From: an uncultured Lachnospiraceae bacterium
GTDB taxonomy: Bacteria; Bacillota; Clostridia; Lachnospirales; Lachnospiraceae
Direction: 5' to 3'
NCBI GenBank assembly: GCA_910588125.1
Contig: CAJUPI010000013.1
Location: 1 to 57,435 of the forward strand
Length of the DNA: 57,435 bases
The position numbers and the translations under genes are program-made. Position 1 is the first letter of the stretch. Each line of letters opens with the position of its first letter. Below, in pieces: positions 42,234 through 49,398 of this stretch. The notes under the pieces are model-generated. The model had not been told where the DNA came from. It did no database searches and worked only from the letters and a program-made list of their open reading frames with translations.

Positions 42234-43412
42234 ATGATATACGAAGAGAAGACTATCGAGACTATTCCGGTAGGGCCGCTGGGGCTGATTCCTTTAAAAA
42301 GCTGTGCCGAGCTGGGAAAAAAGGTGAATGAATGGCTGGTAGCCTGGAGAAAAGAACGGGAGAGCGAACATAAATCCACGATCGCATTTGCCGGTTATCA
42401 GAGAGATTCTTATATTGTGGAGGCAAAGACCCCACGTTTTGGCTCCGGAGAGGGGAAGGGTACGATCGAAGAGTCCGTGCGGGGAGACGATCTTTACATT
42501 ATGGTAGATGTGTGCAATTATAATTTGACTTATTCACTGTGCGGCATGACGAACCGGATGTCGCCGGATGATCATTTTCAGGATCTGAAACGGGTGATTG
42601 CAGCGGCAGCAGGCAAGGCCCGCCGGATCAATGTGATCATGCCTTTTTTGTATGAGAGCCGCCAGCACCGCCGTTCCAATCGGGAATCTCTGGATTGTGC
42701 GCTGGCTCTGCAGGAACTGACCAATATGGGAGTGGAAAATATCATTACTTTTGATGCCCATGATCCCCGGGTACAGAATGCAATACCGTTGAAAGGCTTT
42801 GAGACTGTGCAGCCGATCTATCAGTTTATCAAGTATCTTCTGAAAGAAGAGAAAGATTTGAAGATTGACAGCGACCACATGATGGTGATTAGTCCGGATG
42901 AAGGCGGTATGAGCCGCGCGGTTTATTTTGCCAATGTATTGGGACTGGATATGGGAATGTTCTACAAGCGCCGGGATTATACCCGCATAGTGAACGGCAG
43001 AAATCCTATTGTTGCCCATGAATTTCTGGGATCCAGTGTGGAAGGTAAGGATGTGTTGATTATTGATGATATGATCTCCTCAGGAGAAAGTATGCTGGAT
43101 GTGGCAAAGGAGTTAAAGCGCCGGAAGGCAAGGAAGGTGTTTATTTGTGTGACTTTTGGCCTGTTTACCAATGGGCTGGCAAAATTTGACGAGTATTATG
43201 CCAATGGCCAGATAGACAGAATTCTGACGACAAACCTGGTTTATCAGACTCCTGAATTGTTGTCCCGTCCTTACTACATCAATGTGGATATGAGCAAGTA
43301 TATCGCATTGATTATTGATAATCTGAATCATGATGATTCTCTGAGCGATTTGCTGAATCCGACCAGAAGAATCAATAAAGTACTGGAACAGTATCGCAAT
43401 GGTCAGAATTGA
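42234..43412 (+). CDS. prs: Ribose-phosphate pyrophosphokinase (long form)
   Basis: This 392-residue enzyme makes PRPP from ribose-5-phosphate and ATP. VNVIMPFLYESRQHRRSNRE and NIITFDAHDPRVQNAIPLKG are the ATP and metal sites. The PRPP loop is DVLIIDDMISSGESML. The N-terminus is about 70 residues longer than the classical 315-residue enzyme, a long form I recall from Lachnospiraceae. GGAGG stands 7 bases before ATG 42234. Monocistronic. Confidence 0.93.
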   Translation: MIYEEKTIETIPVGPLGLIPLKSCAELGKKVNEWLVAWRKERESEHKSTIAFAGYQRDSYIVEAKTPRFGSGEGKGTIEESVRGDDLYIMVDVCNYNLTYSLCGMTNRMSPDDHFQDLKRVIAAAAGKARRINVIMPFLYESRQHRRSNRESLDCALALQELTNMGVENIITFDAHDPRVQNAIPLKGFETVQPIYQFIKYLLKEEKDLKIDSDHMMVISPDEGGMSRAVYFANVLGLDMGMFYKRRDYTRIVNGRNPIVAHEFLGSSVEGKDVLIIDDMISSGESMLDVAKELKRRKARKVFICVTFGLFTNGLAKFDEYYANGQIDRILTTNLVYQTPELLSRPYYINVDMSKYIALIIDNLNHDDSLSDLLNPTRRINKVLEQYRNGQN

Positions 43413-43513
43413 CAGGAAACAGCAGGCAATGGCGAGGCTATCATTTGCAGGCCTACCGCTGAAGGGTAATCTGCGACGGGCTGCTGTTCAGGAGAGAGAT
43501 TGAGGATAGTAAG

Positions 43514-44119
43514 ATGAATGAAGACAGAGATTATCGGGAACCGGAAGAGGTAGACGAGCCAGAGCCGGAAGGCTGGCAGGTTCCCGGGAAAGAAAAGTTT
43601 GACTGGAAAAAGGAAATCTGGGAATGGGTAAAGATTATTGTATCGGCGGCTGCAATTGCACTGATTCTGAATACGTTTATTATTGCCAACAGCCAGGTTC
43701 CCAGCGGTTCCATGGAGAATACGATCATGACGAATGACCGTGTTATCGGTTCCCGCCTTTCCTATTTATTTGAGGAGCCGGAAAGAGGGGATGTCGTGAT
43801 ATTCCGTTTTCCAGATAATGAGAAGATTTATTATGTGAAACGCGTGGTTGGTTTGCCGGGAGAAACCGTGGATATCTATGATGGCCATGTTTACCTCAAC
43901 GGTTCTGAGACGCCTTTTGAGGAGCCTTATCTCCGGGAGCCGATGATTCCGGAAGAGCCGATGCATTTTGAGGTGCCAGAGGGCTGCTACCTGATGCTGG
44001 GAGATAACCGGAATTATTCTGCCGATGCCCGTGTGTGGCAGAATACGTATGTAAAAAAGGAAAAAATTATAGCTAAGGTCCTGTTTCGGTACTTTCCGAA
44101 GATCGGCAGAATCAAATGA
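43514..44119 (+). CDS. lepB: Signal peptidase I
   Basis: This 201-residue membrane protease removes signal peptides from exported proteins. After an acidic cytosolic N-terminus and one membrane helix (VKIIVSAAAIALILNTFIIA) come the catalytic Ser in VPSGSMENTIM and Lys in YYVKRVVGLPGETV. MLGDNRNYSADARVW is the conserved box E (GDN..NS.DSR, here with Ala for the second Ser). GAGGA precedes ATG 43514. The transcript ends in family E element 44134-44239. Confidence 0.95.
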   Translation: MNEDRDYREPEEVDEPEPEGWQVPGKEKFDWKKEIWEWVKIIVSAAAIALILNTFIIANSQVPSGSMENTIMTNDRVIGSRLSYLFEEPERGDVVIFRFPDNEKIYYVKRVVGLPGETVDIYDGHVYLNGSETPFEEPYLREPMIPEEPMHFEVPEGCYLMLGDNRNYSADARVWQNTYVKKEKIIAKVLFRYFPKIGRIK

Positions 44120-44133
44120 TGTAAATGATATAA

Positions 44134-44245
44134 GAGGGTGTTGCAAAATAAGTCCCCCGCTATTTCTCTATCCTGTGTTCGTGAACAGCCGGATACAAGC
44201 CTAAGAGAAATGACGGGGGGTTTATTTTGCAACGCCCTCTTTTTA
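44134..44245. repeat. Palindromic repeat, family E, type copy (E6), with T-run
   Basis: GAGGGTGTTGCAAAATAAG is inverted as TTTATTTTGCAACGCCCTC, continued by TCCCCCGCTATTTCTCT and AGAGAAATGACGGGGGG. The central region includes TATCCTGTGTTCGTGAACAG. Five arm differences are all transitions, and four of these make G-U pairs in plus-strand RNA. It ends in CTTTTTAT, a good terminator for the signal peptidase gene. Confidence 0.88.
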
Positions 44246-44271
44246 TATTGTAGGAAAGTTCTATTTAAAAT

Positions 44272-44299
44272 TTACAATCATGAAATATTATGCTATAGT
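44272..44299 (+). promoter_or_regulatory. Promoter of the nucleotidyltransferase gene
   Basis: TTACAA (44272-44277), 16-base spacer with TGC just before the -10, TATAGT (44294-44299), 47 bases before ATG 44347. Confidence 0.6.
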
Positions 44300-44346
44300 A
44301 AAAAATAGCAGAAATACTAAAAGGTTGGGTAGAAAGGAAAAATGAA

Positions 44347-45264
44347 ATGGAAAGTACGACACTGGTAATTATGGCAGCTGGCCTTGGCAGCCGGTTTGGC
44401 GGCGGGATTAAACAGCTGGAGCCGGTGGGACCAAACGGTGAGATTATCATGGATTACTCGATTCATGATGCACGGGAAGCAGGCTTTAACAAAGTGGTAT
44501 TTATCATCCGCCGAGATCTGGAACAGGACTTTAAAAGGATTATTGGCAGCCGGATTGAGGGAATCATGGATGTATCGTATGCTTATCAGGAAATAGATGC
44601 GTTGCCAGCGGGTTATACGGTACCAGAGGGCCGGAAAAAGCCCTGGGGAACCGGACAGGCAGTTTTGTCAGTGAAAGGGCTTGTGAATGAGCCGTTTGTA
44701 GTCATCAATGCCGATGATTATTATGGAAAAGAAGCGTTTCGCAATATTCATGATTATATGGTGCGGGAGATGGATACAGAGAAGGATGTGTATGATATAT
44801 GTATGGCTGGCTTTATTTTATCCAATACTCTCAGTGAGAACGGAGCTGTGACCCGGGGGGTTTGCCAGCTAGGTGAAAACAATATCCTACATAGTGTCAC
44901 AGAGACTTTTGATATTGAAAAGAAGGGGGAGGGGATTTTTGCCAGTGATGAAAAAGGGAATCCCGTTTTGGTCAGTCCGGATCAACATGTTTCCATGAAT
45001 ATGTGGGGGCTGCCGCCGGCATTTCTGGAGGAGCTAGAAAGAGGGTTTCCACGTTTTTTGGACAATGCAAAAGGAGATTTGAAGGCAGAGTATCTGCTTC
45101 CCAGGGTGATTGATACCTTGATTCAGGAAGAGAAAGCGCGGGTAAAAGTATTGGAAACTCAGGACAAATGGTTTGGAGTGACTTATCAGGAGGATAAAGC
45201 GGCTGTGGTAGCGGCAATCCGCCGGCTAATCGAACAAGGGGTATATCAGGAGAAGTTGTTTTAG
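44347..45264 (+). CDS. Sugar-phosphate nucleotidyltransferase-like protein
   Basis: This 305-residue protein has the GT-A nucleotidyltransferase N-terminus VIMAAGLGSRFGGGIKQLEPVG, which binds the NTP, and VVINADDYYGKEAF with the metal Asp pair. SMNMWGLPPAFLEEL resembles the sugar-side strand in NDP-sugar synthetases of unknown type. The exact sugar and nucleotide cannot be told. It has its own promoter, and a GH13-like gene follows after 57 bases, so a link with alpha-glucan metabolism is possible. Confidence 0.88.
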   Translation: MESTTLVIMAAGLGSRFGGGIKQLEPVGPNGEIIMDYSIHDAREAGFNKVVFIIRRDLEQDFKRIIGSRIEGIMDVSYAYQEIDALPAGYTVPEGRKKPWGTGQAVLSVKGLVNEPFVVINADDYYGKEAFRNIHDYMVREMDTEKDVYDICMAGFILSNTLSENGAVTRGVCQLGENNILHSVTETFDIEKKGEGIFASDEKGNPVLVSPDQHVSMNMWGLPPAFLEELERGFPRFLDNAKGDLKAEYLLPRVIDTLIQEEKARVKVLETQDKWFGVTYQEDKAAVVAAIRRLIEQGVYQEKLF

Positions 45265-45321
45265 TTGACAGGGCTGTGCAGTCATCTAGGACGATAGAAT
45301 GGCTGCGGAAAAGACGACAGG

Positions 45322-47262
45322 ATGAAGAAAGGTGGCTGGAGAGTGCGACAGTATAAGATTGACAACAATGACAGGAAAGCATATCCATTTGGGCTCACGA
45401 TAACAGAAGGAGGAATCCATGTTTCGGTAGCGGTTCCGGCAACAGAATGCCGGTTGCTTTTGTTTGCGCCATCATCGAAGAAAGAACCCATCTCCATTCC
45501 TTTTCCGGAAGATGGCAGGGTGGGAAATGTGTGGGAAATGACAGTGCTGGGTAAGGATTTGGAAAATTATGAATATGCATTTGAGGCAGACGGGGTAATA
45601 TTTCCAGATCCGTACGGATATACTTTTACCGGACAGGAGGAGTGGGGCAAAACAGAGCAGATTGATACACTCCTGCACAGTCCGGTCCATCAGGAAGAAT
45701 TTGACTGGGAAGGGGACCGGCCGTTGCATATCCCGTATGAGGAATGTGTGATTTACCGGGCTCATGTGAGGGGATTTACCCGGCATACTTCATCCAAGGT
45801 AAAGGAAAAGGGGACGTTTCGGGGGATTTCAGAGAAGATTCCCTACATGAAGGAATTAGGAATCACTACTTTAGAGCTGATGCCGGTGGCAGAGTTCTCT
45901 GAGGTTATGGTGACCCGGTATCAAGGCGGTCCGTCGGAACGAAGAGAAGCATCAGGAAAGCTGAATTACTGGGGATATGGTCCGGCGTATAACGGAGCGC
46001 CGAAAGCATCTTATGCGGGAAAGCGGCGGCGGCCGGATCGAGAATTGAAGCAATTGGTAAAAGAGCTGCATCAGGCTGGTATTGAGTTGGTGATAGAGCT
46101 TTTTTTCACAGGAGAGGAGGCGCCGGCGTTTGTGCTGGATATGGTACGCCGCTGGGTGCGAGAGTATCATCTGGATGGTATTCATCTAGTGGGAAAGGCG
46201 AGAAGTGAGCTGTTGGCCAGAGATCCCTATCTGACAGGAACTAAGCTGTGGGCGAATTCATGGGAAGAAAATGCTGGCATTCCGGGAATAAAGTATTTAG
46301 GAGAGTATAATGACGGTTTTTTGGCAGATATGCGCCGGGTACTTAAGGGAGATGAGGATCAGATGAACCATCTGGCATTCCGTACCAGGAACAATCCGCC
46401 TGACCGGGCCGCCATTCATTATATGGCAAATACCAATGGTTTTACTTTGATGGATATGGTCTGTTATGAACAAAAACATAACGAGGAAAACGGCGAGCAG
46501 AACCAGGACGGTGCTAATTATAATTATACCTGGAACTGCGGGACAGAGGGGCCGATCCGTAAAAAGAGGATTTTGATGTTGCGGAAACAACAGCTGCGCA
46601 ACGCCTTGTTGCTCTTGTTCCTGAGTCAGGGCACTCCGCTTTTGATGGCCGGGGATGAATTTGGCAATTCGCAGAACGGAAACAACAATGCTTATTGTCA
46701 GGATAATGAAATATCCTGGTTGAATTGGAACCAGCAGAAAACGAACGGGGATCTTTTGGCATTTGTGAAATATGTGATAAAGTTTCGCAAAGAACATCCT
46801 GTGTTCCATGGCAGCAGAGAACCGCGGATGATGGATTATCAGGTGTGCGGGATGCCGGATGTATCTTATCATGGGGTGAAGGCATGGGTTCCGGAATTTG
46901 ATCATTTCCGCCGCCAGCTGGGGATTCTCTATTGCGGAGAATATGGGAAAAAGCCGGATGGCACTACCGATGACACCTTCTTTGTGGCATACAATATGCA
47001 CTGGGAGCCTCATGAATTTGCACTGCCGCATTTGCCGAAAGGATTGGGGTGGCATGTTGCCTTTGATACCGGTGACAGTGCGCATAATGGGTATTTCGAA
47101 CCGGGGCAAGAACCGGAGGCATCAAACCAGAAGCGTATTATGGTGCCGGCGCGGACGATACAGGTATTGATTGGCAAAAAACTGCCGGGGACGGAAGCGA
47201 TGGCAGAAATTTCGGAGAAAACAGATAAAACCAACGGGGGAACAAAAGATGCATACATTTGA
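45322..47262 (+). CDS. GH13 debranching-enzyme-like protein lacking all catalytic residues
   Basis: This 646-residue cytosolic protein has a CBM48-type N-terminus and a GlgX/isoamylase-like barrel. The scaffold motifs are clear: CVIYRAHVRGFT, GITTLELMPV, KHNEENGEQNQDGANYNYTW, NCG and GTPLLMAGDEFGNSQNGNNN. The catalytic sites are not: the nucleophile region DGFRFD reads DGIHLV (Val290), the acid/base AEPW reads ANSW (Asn312), and the HDG of region IV reads TNG (Thr371-Asn372). Region I (DVVxNH) is also lost. It is likely a non-catalytic glycan-binding or regulatory protein. ATG 45322 or GTG 45343 (with AAGGTGG before it) may be the start. It overlaps mazG by 14 bases. Confidence 0.85.
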   Translation: MKKGGWRVRQYKIDNNDRKAYPFGLTITEGGIHVSVAVPATECRLLLFAPSSKKEPISIPFPEDGRVGNVWEMTVLGKDLENYEYAFEADGVIFPDPYGYTFTGQEEWGKTEQIDTLLHSPVHQEEFDWEGDRPLHIPYEECVIYRAHVRGFTRHTSSKVKEKGTFRGISEKIPYMKELGITTLELMPVAEFSEVMVTRYQGGPSERREASGKLNYWGYGPAYNGAPKASYAGKRRRPDRELKQLVKELHQAGIELVIELFFTGEEAPAFVLDMVRRWVREYHLDGIHLVGKARSELLARDPYLTGTKLWANSWEENAGIPGIKYLGEYNDGFLADMRRVLKGDEDQMNHLAFRTRNNPPDRAAIHYMANTNGFTLMDMVCYEQKHNEENGEQNQDGANYNYTWNCGTEGPIRKKRILMLRKQQLRNALLLLFLSQGTPLLMAGDEFGNSQNGNNNAYCQDNEISWLNWNQQKTNGDLLAFVKYVIKFRKEHPVFHGSREPRMMDYQVCGMPDVSYHGVKAWVPEFDHFRRQLGILYCGEYGKKPDGTTDDTFFVAYNMHWEPHEFALPHLPKGLGWHVAFDTGDSAHNGYFEPGQEPEASNQKRIMVPARTIQVLIGKKLPGTEAMAEISEKTDKTNGGTKDAYI

Positions 47263-47629
47263 GGAGCTGGTGTCGGTAGTAGAGACTTTACGATCCGAGA
47301 AGGGATGCTCCTGGGACAGAAAGCAAACGATGGAAAGCTTAAAGCCGTGTCTGCAAGAGGAGACAGGAGAGGTTATTGCGGCGATCGACAATCAGGATAT
47401 GGAAAATCTGTGTGAGGAGCTGGGCGATTTGCTCTTTCATGTTTTGATTTACAGCCAGATTGCCAAGGAACAGGGGTGCTTTTGCCTGGAAGATGTAGTG
47501 GATGGAGTGTGTGAGAAAATGATTCGCCGCCACCCTCATGTATTTGGCGATTTCGGTCCTTTGACGCCAGAGGAAAGCCTGAATTTATGGAATGAGATTA
47601 AAAAGCAGGAAAAAGCCAAAAAACCTTGA
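47249..47629 (+). CDS. mazG: MazG-family nucleotide pyrophosphohydrolase, short form
   Basis: This 126-residue enzyme cleaves (d)NTPs to monophosphates and pyrophosphate and may clear abnormal nucleotides. EKGCSWDRKQTMESLKPCLQ is the MazG start, with the metal motif EETGEVIAAI and EELGDLLFHVL. RRHPHVFGD is a family motif. It is half the size of E. coli MazG and lacks the N-terminal methylase seen in Bacillus YabN. ATG 47249 follows GGGGGA. In the yabN-type position it heads the conserved cluster. Confidence 0.92.
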   Translation: MHTFEELVSVVETLRSEKGCSWDRKQTMESLKPCLQEETGEVIAAIDNQDMENLCEELGDLLFHVLIYSQIAKEQGCFCLEDVVDGVCEKMIRRHPHVFGDFGPLTPEESLNLWNEIKKQEKAKKP

Positions 47630-47654
47630 CAAACAGTGACAAAACATATATAAA
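47626..47654 (+). promoter_or_regulatory. Strong promoter of hup
   Basis: TTGACA (47626-47631) overlaps the mazG stop; 17-base spacer; TATAAA (47649-47654). The leader contains a GGTATC/GATACC hairpin before the ribosome site. Confidence 0.8.
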
Positions 47655-47722
47655 TTGTAGAGTACACTATATTCAAGGGGTATCGAGAAGAGATACCGGC
47701 CGATTTTTAGGAGGAAATAATC

Positions 47723-47998
47723 ATGAATAAAACAGAATTAGTTGCAGCGATTGCAGAACAGGCAGAGATCTCCAAGAAGGATGCGGAGGCGGCCCTGAAG
47801 GCATTTGCTGATGTTGTTTCTGCTGCATTGAGGAATGGTGATAAGGTACAGTTGGTTGGCTTTGGGACTTTTGAAGTGTCAGAGAGGGCTGCGAGAGAGG
47901 GAAGAAATCCCCGGACCGGAGAGACTATGCCGATCAAGGCATGTAAGAGCCCCAAGTTTAAGCCGGGAAAAGCATTAAAGGATATGGTAAACGAATAA
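47723..47998 (+). CDS. hup: HU family DNA-binding protein
   Basis: This 91-residue histone-like protein bends and compacts DNA as a dimer. MNKTELVAAIAEQAEISKKD starts the helical body, and GFGTFEVSERAAREGRNPRT is the DNA-wrapping arm with the Pro at the tip. The standard length is present. AGGAGG precedes ATG 47723, and a strong promoter stands in the end of mazG, as fits an abundant protein. rqcP follows after 3 bases. Confidence 0.97.
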   Translation: MNKTELVAAIAEQAEISKKDAEAALKAFADVVSAALRNGDKVQLVGFGTFEVSERAAREGRNPRTGETMPIKACKSPKFKPGKALKDMVNE

Positions 47999-48001
47999 TT
48001 T

Positions 48002-48241
48002 ATGAGATTGGACAAATATTTGAAAGTTTCTCGCCTGATAAAGCGCCGTACAGTGGCAAATGAGGCTTGCGATGCCGGGCGGGTTTTGGTGAACGGCAAA
48101 CCTGCCAAGGCGTCGGTGAATGTCAAGGCGGGAGATATTATAGAGATACAGTTCGGCACCAGCTCAGTGAAGGTGGAAGTGCTGGATGTCCAGGAGACAG
48201 TCCGCAAGGATGATGCCAAGGAGCTGTATCGATACTTGTGA
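48002..48241 (+). CDS. rqcP: RqcP/YabO, S4-domain ribosome quality-control factor
   Basis: This 79-residue S4-domain protein binds the 50S-tRNA complex and works with RqcH in adding Ala tails to stalled chains, as known for Bacillus RqcP. MRLDKYLKVSRLIKRRTVAN and GRVLVNGKPAKASVNVKAGD form the S4 fold. It has no obvious ribosome site of its own and starts 3 bases after hup, so it is probably translated by coupling. The transcript should end at the hairpin 48284-48334. Confidence 0.95.
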   Translation: MRLDKYLKVSRLIKRRTVANEACDAGRVLVNGKPAKASVNVKAGDIIEIQFGTSSVKVEVLDVQETVRKDDAKELYRYL

Positions 48242-48271
48242 AGACAGATAACAGCTTCGGCGTTTGAACTA

Positions 48272-48300
48272 TCATAAAAGATTAGACCTCCTCATATACT
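48272..48300 (+). promoter_or_regulatory. Sigma-E-like promoter of yabP
   Basis: TCATAAA (48272-48278), 14-base spacer, CATATACT (48293-48300), which resembles the sporulation sigma-E -10 CATACANT. A start near 48307 would exclude the 5' arm of the hairpin that otherwise covers the yabP ribosome site. Confidence 0.5.
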
Positions 48301-48334
48301 AAAACAGGTGTTTTGTATGGCAGGAGGTCTTTTT
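48284..48334 (+). terminator. Hairpin before yabP that both terminates and hides its ribosome site
   Basis: AGACCTCCT (48284-48292) pairs with AGGAGGTCT (48322-48330), followed by a T-run. Inner pairing of ATAC-AAAAC with GTTTTGTAT extends it. The 3' arm contains AGGAGG, the Shine-Dalgarno of yabP (ATG 48336). Confidence 0.75.
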
Positions 48335-48335
48335 C

Positions 48336-48620
48336 ATGGAGGAAAAATCGGGAAGCCGTCCCCACGCCTGTTTTTTGCAGAATCGGCAAGCCGCTAATCT
48401 GACAGGAGTGCGGGAGGTAGTTTCATTTGACGAGAGCCAGGTGGTTATGGATACAGATTTGGGACTTTTGACATTAAAGGGGAAAGAACTGCATGTAAGC
48501 CGTCTTTCTGTGGAAAAGGGGGAGGTGGATGTCACCGGGACCGTGGACAGTATGGTTTATTCCTCTAATGAAGCCTATCGGAAAGCAGGACAGTCATTTT
48601 TGGTGAGATTGTTTAAATGA
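48336..48620 (+). CDS. yabP: Sporulation protein YabP
   Basis: This 94-residue protein is required for spore cortex formation in Bacillus; it acts in the mother cell with YabQ. The conserved core is NRQAANLTGVREVVSFDESQ, then GLLTLKGKELHVSRL and GEVDVTGTVDSMVY. The Shine-Dalgarno lies inside a terminator-like hairpin, and a sigma-E-like promoter stands in that hairpin, so production is probably mother-cell specific. yabQ follows after 16 bases. Confidence 0.95.
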   Translation: MEEKSGSRPHACFLQNRQAANLTGVREVVSFDESQVVMDTDLGLLTLKGKELHVSRLSVEKGEVDVTGTVDSMVYSSNEAYRKAGQSFLVRLFK

Positions 48621-48636
48621 CGAAAGGGGCAGGAGA

Positions 48637-48981
48637 ATGAGTCCCAATATTCATTTTGAAGTAAGGCTTTTGGTGATGGGGATGGCGGCCGGCGCTGGTC
48701 TGATGGCAATTTATGATCTGCTGCGCCTGTTTCGGGCGTTGGTGCCTCATGGATGGCTCTGGGTGGGGATGGAAGATCTGGTATATTGGATATTTGCCGG
48801 ATTGGCCGTTTTTTATTTGCTTTACAGAGAAAACGATGGGGCTTTACGTTTGTATGTCATCAGTACCGTGTTTTTTACCATGATTGTATATGATCGCCTG
48901 TGCAGTGCATTTTTGCAAAAAGTATTGAAAAAGCTTAAAAGATGCTTTAAAATAGGTATCATAAAAAAGAAGCGCAGATGA
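48637..48981 (+). CDS. yabQ: Spore cortex biosynthesis protein YabQ
   Basis: This 114-residue membrane protein has four predicted helices: LLVMGMAAGAGLMAIYDLLR, LVYWIFAGLAVFYLLY, LYVISTVFFTMIVYD and a short last one. FEVRLLVMG and IYDLLRLFRAL are typical of YabQ. It localises to the forespore outer membrane in Bacillus and is needed for the cortex. GGGGCAGGAG precedes ATG 48637. Co-transcribed with yabP, and divIC follows closely. Confidence 0.94.
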   Translation: MSPNIHFEVRLLVMGMAAGAGLMAIYDLLRLFRALVPHGWLWVGMEDLVYWIFAGLAVFYLLYRENDGALRLYVISTVFFTMIVYDRLCSAFLQKVLKKLKRCFKIGIIKKKRR

Positions 48982-49005
48982 ACAGAGACAGAAACAGGTG
49001 AGAAG

Positions 49006-49344
49006 ATGAGGATATATGGCAGCACCAGGGGTGGTATGAAAAAAAGAAAGAAAAAGGATCACTGGGGCAACCGGATGGCAATTGTCGGGATCACGTTAGT
49101 CGTTTTTAGCCTGGGCGTGGTGGTGAATGTTAAGAGCGCATCCATGAAGAAGCGGGATCAGGAATATCAAGAGAGAGAGATGCTGCTGCAGCGGCTATAC
49201 GATCAGGAAGTCAGCAGGGCCGAAGAACTGAAGGAATATGAGGTCTATGTCCAGACCAAGCAGTACATTGAAGAGGTGGCAAAGCAAAAGCTGGGGCTGG
49301 TAAAGCCGGATGAGATTCTGCTAAAGCCGGTGCCCAAAAATTAA
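49006..49344 (+). CDS. divIC: Cell-division protein DivIC (FtsB/septum formation initiator)
   Basis: This 112-residue single-pass protein is part of the divisome. The basic cytosolic N-terminus (KKRKKKDHWGNRM) precedes a membrane helix IVGITLVVFSLGVVVNV. A coiled coil follows (residues about 45-80), and the DivIC motif YIEEVAKQKLGLVKPDEI closes it. Start 49006 has AGGTGAG; ATG 49036, with AGGGGTGG just before it, is an alternative. The gene is the last before the second hairpin-promoter junction. Confidence 0.93.
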   Translation: MRIYGSTRGGMKKRKKKDHWGNRMAIVGITLVVFSLGVVVNVKSASMKKRDQEYQEREMLLQRLYDQEVSRAEELKEYEVYVQTKQYIEEVAKQKLGLVKPDEILLKPVPKN

Positions 49345-49347
49345 GGG

Positions 49348-49376
49348 GAATACAATCCCTTCCTGGCGCATATAAT
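49348..49376 (+). promoter_or_regulatory. Sigma-E-like promoter of the spoIIE-like gene
   Basis: GAATACA (49348-49354), 14-base spacer, CATATAAT (49369-49376). This fits the sigma-E pattern; TATAAT within it could also serve sigma-A. A start near 49383 would leave only the ribosome site in the leader. Confidence 0.5.
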
Positions 49377-49398
49377 GTGCCTTAGGAGGGGATTTTTG
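49354..49398 (+). terminator. Hairpin before the spoIIE-like gene hiding its ribosome site
   Basis: AATCCCTTCCT (49354-49364) pairs with AGGAGGGGATT (49384-49394), and GGCGCAT with ATGTGCC inside, followed by TTT. The 3' arm contains the Shine-Dalgarno AGGAGGGG for GTG 49398. Confidence 0.75.

Noticed and set aside
43416..43489. AACAGCAG...CTGCTGTT dyad between prs and the signal peptidase gene
   Set aside because: The arms are only 8 bp with a loop near 60 bases and no T-run; it is too weak to call a regulatory element.
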